Assembly (NCBI GenBank): GCA_037693485.1
Contig: CM075353.1
Location: 64,760,001-64,824,000 of the forward strand
Direction: 5' to 3'
Source of the DNA: Kitagawia praeruptora
Lineage: Eukaryota; Streptophyta; Magnoliopsida; Apiales; Apiaceae
DNA: 64,000 bases
This document shows, in pieces, positions 56,011 through 64,000 of the stretch (positions are counted from its first letter, which is position 1; each line of letters opens with the position of its first letter). Position numbers and translations under genes: made by a program. Under the pieces are notes generated by a model. The model ran no database searches. It saw nothing but the letters and a program-made list of their open reading frames with translations, and was not told where the DNA came from.

Positions 56011-57249
56011 TTATAATATTATTAGTTTATTTTATTAAATAGAACCGTCCGTGATATAATTGAAAAAAAAAATTAGTTAGAGAAAATAGAAAAGTAACAT
56101 GCATGATTTAAGTGAAAAAGTAATTGATTAGTTTATAGTAATTATAATTTAATTATGTTATTTTACGAAATAAAATTGTTCATAATTTTTAGAAAATGAG
56201 AAATTAACGCTACCATATATTTCTAGAAAAAAAGGAAATTTAATTAGAAAAAAATAGAAAAGATTATATATTTTAGCTGAAAAAGTAATCAGTTAATTAT
56301 TAGTATTATAATATTATTATTTTATTTGTATTAAATAGAAACGCATGTAATATAATTAGAAAAGTGGAGGTTTTAGTAAGAAGAAAGAAAAAAGGTAACG
56401 TGTTTTGCTGAAAAAAGATAACCGTCCATGATATAATTGGAAAAGGAGAGATTTTAGTTAGAGAAAAGAGAAAATGTAACGTGTTTTGACTGAAAAAGGT
56501 AATTGATTAGTTAATAATTGTTTATAATTATGTTATTTTTAGCTGAAAAGGAAATTGGTTAATTATTAGTATTATAATATTTTTTTTATTAAATAGAAAC
56601 GCCCGTAATATAATTAGAAAAATGGAGGTTTTAGTAAGAAGAAAGAAAAAAGTTAACGTGTTTTGCTAAAAAAGGTAACCGTCCATGATATAATTGGAAA
56701 AAGAGAGATTTTAGTTAGAGAAAATAGAAAAGGTAATGTGTTTTGACTGAAAAAGGTAATTGATTAGTTAATAGTAATTATATATAATTATGTTATTTTA
56801 TTAAACCCGTATATAATACTTATTATTATAAATATAAAATAAAATAATAATTTATTTTAAAATAATATTGTGTTTTAGTAAATAATATTTTGTAATTAGT
56901 AGTAATTTTGTTTTAATTTTAGTTAGATAAAATGTAAAAGATATTCTATTTTAAATGAAAAAGGAAATTATTTAGTTATTGAAAAATAGAAAAGGTTATA
57001 TGTTTAAACTGAAAAAAGAAATTGATTAATAAATGAGAAATTTTAGCTAAATAAAATATAAAAAATATTGTATTTTACCTGGAAAAGGAAATTATTTAGT
57101 TCTTGAAAATAGAAAAGATAATATATGTAACCTGAAAAAGGAAATTGATTAGTTTGTAGATCTGTAATTGAGTAAGGTTAATTAGGTAAATTCAATAGGT
57201 ACCGTTGAACCAAACTTTTAATGTTTCGGATTTTATATATTAGTATAGA
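56011..57249 (-). mobile_element. Helitron-family body with 5' end at 57249
   Basis: The right end again carries the block ggattttatatattagtataga followed by T, shown here as the 5' terminal family block. The interior repeats the gtgatataattgg and ttagataaaat units found at 46840-49700 and 52826-54374. Its 3' hairpin end is not found directly to the left, so it is either truncated or the continuation of a member split by others. Confidence 0.5.
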
Positions 57250-57576
57250 TTTTATTAATAATTAGAAAATATGGTGTGATATTTTCGGGTATATATTAAT
57301 GATTCTAAGATTAGTTTTAAATCAAGAAGGTAAGGTGTTTTAATTAAAAAGAAAATATTAATGATTGGAAGATGTGATATGATTTGATGTTTACAAAAGG
57401 TAATATTTTCAAGTAAAAGTAAATGTGAGAAGGGTAATTGGCTAATTACCATTAATTATATGATGTTATTATTTATTTTAATAAATAGGATAACCAAACC
57501 GAAAACCAAAACTATTCTAATTAATAGGTTAACCAAACCAAAAACCAAAACTTTTAATGTTTCGGCTTTAATATAA
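57250..57576 (-). mobile_element. Helitron-family fragment ending at 57576
   Basis: Sequence related to 55190-55500 (aaaatatggtg, atattttcgggtat) ends with the family 5' block ttcggctttaatata. No own 3' end is seen. Confidence 0.45.
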
Positions 57577-57806
57577 CTAGCTTATAGCCCGTGCAAAACA
57601 CGGGTTACTTTTAACTTTTTTTTTAATTTACTTACGGTATAGTTACATAATATTATAAATATTTCACTTTTATATATAACAACTTTTAGTAATAAATTTA
57701 AAGTGATATGTTGTTGGCGGGAATTGAACCTTCAACCTTTCAATGTATTATTTCATTAATTATTTATTTTATATAAATTTAATTAATGATATGCATGGTG
57801 TAAACC
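57577..57806 (-). mobile_element. Helitron 3' end fragment, cut by the LINE
   Basis: CTAGCTTATAG then hairpin cccgtgcaaaacacggg, reversed a perfect Helitron 3' terminus, with A at 57576. The body is broken at 57807 by the LINE tail. It contains a B-box-like ggaattgaacc (57720-57730, minus strand). Confidence 0.65.
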
Positions 57807-58031
57807 TTTTTTTTTTTAAAGCAAACGATATATATATTAATAAAAACAACCAGAACCATAAATCCAAACAACTGATACACTTGGAACCACAAGGACCAAA
57901 CAGAAAGCTGATAATGACTACTCGACAAACAGAGACATAAAAACAAACGACACAAAAGCAACCCACAAGAAAGCAACAAAGCAACTTATACATAAGCAAG
58001 ACTCCCACTAACGGCATGAAACATCTAGTGC

Positions 58032-58628
58032 TTAGTTCATGTCTTCGTCTTGCTGCACTTCGGCCTCATTCTTAACCACTCCATCCTCTATATCACTCTC
58101 TCGAATAGTTTCAAATTGCTGTCCAAACGGACCTAGCCCCATGTCACTATACCATAATTCTTTGATCCTTCTGAACCGTCCTTCGACTAACATCATTCTG
58201 TCCCAGTTATGTGCACCAAAGTGAGCCAAAAATATGGCCATCCAATTGCATTCGTCCCCCACTGAGTCTTCCTCAATCACAAAGTTGTTGTCTTCCTTTC
58301 TAGTGTTTAACTACCTGATAACGTATTCATGCTCTGGGATCTCACACACGAACCGAGAGTGGCGTCATTCCCAGTGAGCACCAGGATGATCAGATTCCAA
58401 CTGCAAAAGACGATAGTCACCAAAGAAAGCTTTACGTAATGCATAAAGCATTGCATAAAACTCATTCAGTCTACGCTCTTGAATGCCCAAGGATCCAGCA
58501 TACATGTGCACGATAGTGCCTTTGTCGTCTCTGATTATTATCCCAATTCCCGACTTGTTACTATTGGGGAGCGCTTCATCATAGAAAGAGCCGTGGACAT
58601 TGATCTTAAAGTATCCATATTTAGGAAG
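58032..58628 (-). pseudogene. second RNase H-like domain near the LINE 3' end
   Basis: 199 codons in one frame with stops at 58365-58367 and near 58312. It has the RVT_3-type RNase H pattern: FKINVHGSF (usual catalytic Asp replaced by His), GIGIIIRDDKGTI, RRLNEFYAMLYAL and a C-terminal ECNWMAIFLAHFGA. A charged tail ends in NEAEVQQDEDMN. It lies just before the LINE 3' UTR. It may be the end of a different LINE into which the larger copy is joined. Confidence 0.65.
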
Positions 58629-59017
58629 AGTTCAGCGAATGCCCACGTCAACCATTATTACTATAAACTGATATCCAAAGAAAACAGAGAAATGGTTGAA
58701 AAGAATTGAGAGAGAAGCCATTTTAAACACCCCTGTGATGATTTCCAAAGCGTCATGCACTGATCCCAAGCGACTGTTGGACTATATGCTCCTGACTGAT
58801 CGAATTTCTTTGATAAATAAATCTAGAAATAAAAAAAAACTTGAATATAGATAGTAATTAAAAGAGAAATGGGCCTCTTTTAAAAGCTATCTAATATCGA
58901 ACCAGCCCACTAACAGAAAATAAAGCCTTAGGATTGATAAGACTTTTTAACAAAAACTATATGCTCAACGAAAAACGAAACAAAGAAACTATACTTGAGA
59001 TCCCAGCTATATGAAAC
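58629..59017. other. LINE spacer, no coding sequence
   Basis: Between the first RNase H stop and the second RNase H-like frame. It contains short A/T runs but no poly(A) tail or recognised repeat. Confidence 0.4.
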
Positions 59018-60155
59018 TCAACACCACGCGTAAATTGTCCTTTCTCTGATCGCACCCTGAGCAGCTAGGAAATCAGCCTCCAAATTGTACATTCGATTAA
59101 CCTTAACGAGGCTGACATTCATAGACTTAAAAATGAGTCTCAAATTATCACTGAAAAACTAGATAACCTCATTCAGAAACTGATTTCTTTGAAATGCATT
59201 AACTAACTCCCAGCTGTCGGTGAATAATGTGACTTGATTCTTGAACCCAGGATACGAAGTAACATGATTTAGTAGGAATTCTAGAGCTTCTGTTTCAGAC
59301 GCTAATACAGAGGATGCTTTCGAGGGGCCTGAGAAAATGAAAACTAAATTACCAACCCCGTCTTTAAGGAAACCTCCTATCCCTACAGAAATTACACCCT
59401 CATTTGATTGTTTCCATGAGGCGTCAATAAAACCTATTAAATCTGCCTGAGAATCTATCAAATTCCTTTTTGCAATTTTGTTATTTACAAGAATCACTCC
59501 AACTGGGTTTACTTCCCAGGTCAAGAACATTTGAGATTCTACTAAATTCGAGGCTTCACACCATTTCAAGGAACGAAGAACAATCAGTTTTTTCATAGCT
59601 TCTCTGCTCCATCTTTTACCTTCGAAAACTAGTTGGTTCCTTCCTAACCAAATTGACCATAAAGTAGCAGAAAATGTGATACCCCATGCCATTCTCACCG
59701 TAGGACTTTTGAAATTTAAAATTGAAGCCCAGCATGATGATTTAGAGAAACTAATGTTCCACCATGATCGAATAAAATCCCAAATCCATTTCGAATCCTC
59801 ACACTCCCAAAAAAGATGGTCTTGAGATTCTATTTGTGAACCACATCTTTTGCAGATATTTGAGATTGAATCATCCTTTAACCTAGAAGAAAGCAAGGAA
59901 GCAGTGGGAAGAGAATTTGATATCAATGACCATAAGAAGAAGTGCACTTTGGGAGGGACTTTAAGTCTCCATAATATTCTAAGTTCCAGTGGCAGAGGGA
60001 CACAAGGAGGCAGAATCGAATGATAACAGTCTTTACTAAGAAAGGTTTGCCAGATGGGAGCCAAATTAGTATATCCTTGTTACTAGACAGAGATAGCTGC
60101 TTAATAATCTTCCGAATCTTCTTGATTTCTTCATGCTCCCATTCTCTGAGTGGCC
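59018..60155 (-). pseudogene. LINE ORF2 C-terminus: zf-RVT and RNase H
   Basis: The main open block is 60064-59159. The zf-RVT part has RLKVPPKVHFFLWSLISNSL, CKRCGSQIESQDHLFWEC. RNase H has GFIDASWKQ, ASETEALEFLL and LFTDSWELV with acidic residues kept. A TAG at 59159-59161 interrupts, after which the same frame continues (VNRMYNLEADFLAAQGA) to TGA at 59018-59020. Frameshifts near 60150 and 60065 separate it from the RT block. Confidence 0.85.
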
Positions 60156-62297
60156 TTAACCAATGTGCCTTATCATTAAGTCACTGACTCTGGAAATTTC
60201 AACAATATGATTTACCGTAGCGTATTTCCAAATAGAAAGAGAGAAGATTCTGCTGAATTTTTCACACAAAATACCCTCTTTCGACCAATTATCTATCCAG
60301 AAAAGCACGTATTCACCATTACCTACTAGCCATTTGAAATCAATCTTTGAAATATTGATATCCATGCTTGAAGTAAACACACTTTGAATGCTCGAGAAGG
60401 TGGAAGAAACTTGATTCGAAGCATTACAACTTTCCAGAGAAGCTCCTATAGAAATTGAGTATTTACTTCTCAAAACTTTATTCCATTTTTTATCCCTTTT
60501 TGCGTACCATTTACCTATCCACTTACTCAAAACTGCTAAATTTCTAACCTGCAGATTTGAGACACCTAATCCACCTTGCGATTTAGGTTTCACAATAGCG
60601 CTCCAATTAATTGTATGCAGTTTCTTTTTTCCCGAAAAAGAACTACCCTTATTCCAAAAGAAATCCCTTCTTATCTTATCGAGCTGCTTACAAATCCCTA
60701 CCGGCACTTTAAAAATACTCATCCAATACACTGGCATGCTATCAAGAGAAGATTTCAATAATACCAATTTACCTGCTTTGTTGAGGGAAGTCGCTTTCCA
60801 TTTTGCTAGTTTATTATTCATTTTCTGGATTAAGGGAGCCCAAAAAATTTTCCGTTTGGGAGAGCAGCCTATTGGGACGCCTAAATAATTCATAGACCAT
60901 TGGCCCACCTTGCAGCCTAAAATGTTAGCACCCAAAGAAGCAAGTCTAGCATTTGACTCACATGAAAATAGCTGACTTTTATGAAAATTTATTTTTAGGC
61001 CTGAAATGATCTGAAAACATTGCAGAATTCTTTTGACTGACCTGATAGAGTCCACAGAAGCCTCAATAAAAAGAATTGTGTCGTCCGCAAATTGCAAATG
61101 AGTGAGTTGCTCTGAGTCATTAGACATTGAAATTCCCTTAAATAAGCCTAATCCATTGGCTTTTTTAAGCATGAGATTTAACACATCTGCCACCAAATTA
61201 TAAAATAGTGGAGAAAGAGGGTCTCCCTGACGTAACCCCCTTTTTGGAGAAAATTCCTTGGAAGGGCTCCCATTCACCAATACCGAAACTCTTACTGTAT
61301 TAAAATATCCTGCAATCCAATTAATCCATCTTAAACCAAAGCCCAATTTCTGAAAAAGTTCGAATAAAAATTCCCAATTTACTGTGTCGAACGCCTTTTC
61401 AAAGTCCAACTTTAGGATGAGATCTCCACTCTTGCTTGATTTTATGTGATGATATGCCTCCGAAACTAATATAATACTCTCTACAGCTTGCCTACCTTTA
61501 ACAAAAGCCGATTGAGTGTCATCAATGATGTCATTCATAAATTGACCAAGTTTGTTAGCCAACACCTTAGTCAGAATTTTAACCGAAGAATTTATTAAAC
61601 TGATTGGCCTAAACTCATGCACCGACGTTGGGTTTTGCACTTTAGGGATAAGAGCTATGAATGAAGAATTTGTGCCGGGAGGAAGAATCGAGAAGTGAGA
61701 AAATTCTTGCATAAAAAGCAGAATCTTATCTTTAACATAAGGCCAAAATCTTTTGAGACAGCCGATGTTGAAACCATTCGGACCCGGCGCTTTTTTCTCA
61801 CCTAACTGTTCAAGCGCAAACTCTATCTCCTCCAAACAAAAATCCTCTTCTAACCGCTCATTCATGGAAACAGAAATTTTATTGGAAACCAAGGAACCTA
61901 ACGTGAATAATCGAGAAGAGGAATGAGCTCTAAAAAATTTATTAAAGTGCTCGAAGAAAACCCCTCTAATTTGAATAGGGTTTGAAATACAAGAACCTTC
62001 CCAATAAATTTTCTGAATCCTATTTCTGTGATTTCTTCTCTGAACTGCTTGATGAAAAAAACTTGTATTTCGGTCTCCTTTCAAGTTCCAAACCATTCTC
62101 GATTTTTGTTTTAGCATTTCTTCTTGCACCCCATATAAATGTTCAAGTTCTGATCTGAGAGGAATAAAATTTACACTTGGAGAAATCTTCTGCTCCTCTA
62201 GCTCCAATTCATTCTCCAGCCACATAATCCTCTTCACTGTGACATTGTTGAAATTTGCTGCCCATTGTTTGATCTCATATTTGGCTTTTTTCAACAT
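60156..62297 (-). pseudogene. LINE reverse transcriptase block
   Basis: 713 codons open. An endonuclease-RT linker is followed by RT motifs: KKAPGPNGFN (170-178), FRPISLIN (229-236), LILKLDFEKAFDTVNW (catalytic Asp 298), RGLRQGDPLSPLFYN (353-367) and FADD (403-406), then the thumb/connection with LGVPIG and FWIDNWS near the end. It primes reverse transcription at a nicked target in active L1 elements. It is in the same frame as the endonuclease fragment but separated by a stop at 62334-62336, and it ends by frameshift near 60156. Confidence 0.9.
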
Positions 62298-62333
62298 GAC
62301 CTGAACATTATCATTTGAGAAATTGTTGTTAAG

Positions 62334-62707
62334 CTAGAAGTCCTGCAAGACTACCTTCAAAGAGTCTTCATTAAGCCAGCAGTTAAAGACTTTGAATGGT
62401 TTGGGCCCCCATGAATCAACTCTGAGATACAACTTTAGAGCTTTATGATCAGAAGATTTCCTGTATAATGTTTCAAGACACCAATCACCTATATTCATCC
62501 AGCAAGAATTCACCAATACTCTGTCAAGTCTACTCTTTTTATTACCATGTCCAAACCAAGTAAACACCCCATTCTTTGCCTCTAAATCAAATAAGTTATT
62601 TTGATCAATGAAGTAGTTAAAGTCAGATGAATCTGTCCTTGTGTAGATACAATTTGCAGACTCTTTAGCATTTCTAATGCAATTCATATCTCCCACTATG
62701 CATAGTG
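62334..62707 (-). pseudogene. LINE endonuclease C-terminal part
   Basis: The open frame carries VGDMNCIRN (family GDFN), FTWFGHG, SRLDRVLV and the terminal SDHKALKL motif of the AP-endonuclease domain. It is cut at 62707 by the CACTA-type element, so the catalytic N-terminal part is missing from the window. Confidence 0.85.
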
Positions 62708-64000
62708 CACTACGCCATAGATGGCCTATTGCAACTTTTGGGCATGGGTGTTACCACTAAGGATGTTACCATAGGTATGAAATTTTTGAGCTATCGCAAC
62801 CTTGTGATTGTGGTGTTACCAAATCCTCAAAAGTATGTTACTATAGCTATAAAGGTGTTAACAGTGGGTAACACCATGTGATGTGTTACCATAGAGTATA
62901 CATGAACAAAATTTTTATGTTATTTAAAATTAATGATTTAATAATTATTTGACTTTAAAAATAATATTTTAATAAAATCGTTGAAGTTATCGTTATAAAA
63001 ATTAATATTCAATCAATATTTTAAAATATTAAATATTTTTGATAAATTTATAATAAAGAGGTTTTAAAATAAAGTAATATCCAAAAATTATTAAATTTTA
63101 TTTATAATCATTAAAAAATTTATTAAAGAAAATGATAGTTTGTAAAGACTCATAATTTTTATATTATAATTAAAAAAAAATTTGTAATTACGATTTAAAA
63201 TATGAATAATTCAATTATTTAATAATTATAATTTAATATCAAGAAAAAAAATAATTTGTAATATTTTTTAAAAAAAAATGAAAGTAGAGTAAATTATTGA
63301 GGAGAGTTGAGCGGCAGACAAAATAGGGAGCGGTAAACAAAATCTGATTTGCCTCAAATTTTATTTCCCTCTATCACCTCTCACCCACAAAACCAAACAC
63401 AAACAAAAAATTTAACCAATTTTCACCTATAATTAAAAATAAAGTAATATTAAATTTTTTTAAACTTTGATTAAAATCATTAAAAATTTTAATAGAGGAA
63501 ATAATAGTTTGTATGAACTTTGTATTATTACAAATAAAAAAGTAATTAAATATTAGTTAATTGAGTAATTATTTTACATTATAACTAATTAAAATGTAAT
63601 TTAGATATTTCACAAAAAAGTAAGAATTTACCGGATAAATAATTTTTTTAAAAACAAATATTAACAGTAGAGACTAAAATATTAGAGCGGCAAAAAGCCC
63701 GCCCATACTGAAATTTTCACTTAAACAAAAAACACTCAACCCTCACTTTAACAAAAACACTCTCTTTCACATACTACTCTCTCTCTCCCTCGTAGAAATT
63801 TCTCTCTCGGAGTATCATCTCTCTCGTTTCAAGTAGGACATCTCAAGTTTCTCAATGAGGCTTCTTAATTGATTTAAGGCTTCAATTTTTGGCTTTGTAT
63901 TGAGGCTTCACTTCAAATTAGGGATTCTCCTCAATCGATTTCTTCACTTCAAATCAGGGGTTTTTCTATTTGAGTTCAATTGATTCGATTTTTTCACTTA
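62708..64000 (+). mobile_element. CACTA-type element, left end; runs past the window
   Basis: It begins CACTACGCCATAGATGGCC directly after gtg (62705-62707, expected 3-bp target duplication), inside the LINE endonuclease frame. The first 190 bp contain repeated gttaccatag/gtgttacc motifs in both orientations, as in CACTA subterminal regions. No transposase is seen up to 64000. Interior to 63300 is AT-rich and non-coding. The right end is outside the window, so the class is likely but not proven. Confidence 0.7.
63730..63840 (+). promoter_or_regulatory. CT-rich leader-like tract
   Basis: A pyrimidine-rich stretch (actactctctctctccctcg) resembles plant 5' leaders and may precede a transcribed region to the right. 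No TATA box or start codon is assigned. Confidence 0.3.

Larger units (their letters stand above)
57807..62707 (-). mobile_element. L1-type LINE remnant(s) with poly(A) end
   Basis: An A-tail on the minus strand (11 T at 57807-57817) follows a 3' UTR ending in a gtttttattaatatatatc stretch typical of plant LINEs. Upstream on the minus strand are RNase H, zf-RVT, reverse transcriptase and the end of an AP-type endonuclease, in L1 ORF2 order. ORF1 and the endonuclease start are beyond the CACTA insertion. The presence of a second RNase H (58032-58628) suggests two LINE copies or an unusual 3' end. Confidence 0.85.

Overview
This window is a transposable-element-dense stretch of a flowering-plant nuclear genome. 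The evidence is plant lineages of LTR retrotransposon (Ty3/Gypsy Athila and a chromodomain-bearing Tekay-like element, several Ty1/Copia elements), an L1-type LINE with plant-type RNase H, Stowaway, hAT, Mutator-like and CACTA-type DNA elements, and Helitrons, all in an AT-rich, intron-like background. It looks like a eudicot; the family cannot be fixed from sequence reading alone. I see no intact host gene, rRNA, tRNA or CRISPR array.

Layout. 1-3240: 3' end of a Copia-like LTR element entering from the left, with one long stop-riddled reading frame and a full 3' LTR. 3241-4776: low-copy flank carrying a 475-bp hAT-type MITE with an exact 8-bp target duplication. 4777-43018: a nested stack. 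An outer, apparently solo LTR (4777-8182 plus 41748-43018, minus strand) is split by a plus-strand Copia element (A, 8183-41742, duplication ctagc). The 3' LTR of Copia A is split by a Tekay-like Gypsy element (13527-41512, duplication tgtgt). The 3' LTR of that element is split twice: by a minus-strand Athila element (16957-29476) and by a minus-strand Copia element (B, 32445-40924, duplication atggg). LTR divergence counted by eye follows the nesting: about ten substitutions in 0.5 kb for Copia A, about twenty differences in 1.6 kb for Copia B, and about three substitutions plus a microsatellite change in 2.4 kb for Athila.

43019-46749: AT-rich flank with diverged tandem duplications, one Stowaway MITE sitting in one copy of a repeat whose sister copy is empty, and a plus-strand Helitron 3' end. 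46750-57806: a cluster of non-autonomous Helitrons, several joined end to end, with an internal tandem array of about 194 bp period. The array carries a complete 2.95-kb Helitron whose empty site can be read in a neighbouring array unit. MITEs and a 516-bp solo LTR are inserted in the cluster. 57807-62707: a broken minus-strand LINE (endonuclease, reverse transcriptase, zf-RVT, RNase H) followed by a second RNase H-like remnant. 62708-64000: start of a CACTA-type element that interrupts the LINE endonuclease and runs off the right edge.

No functional gene system is evident. The only long intact frames are gag and pol of the young Athila element, and these lie in different frames. The value of the window is its stratigraphy: exact target duplications, empty sites and breakpoints that order the events.
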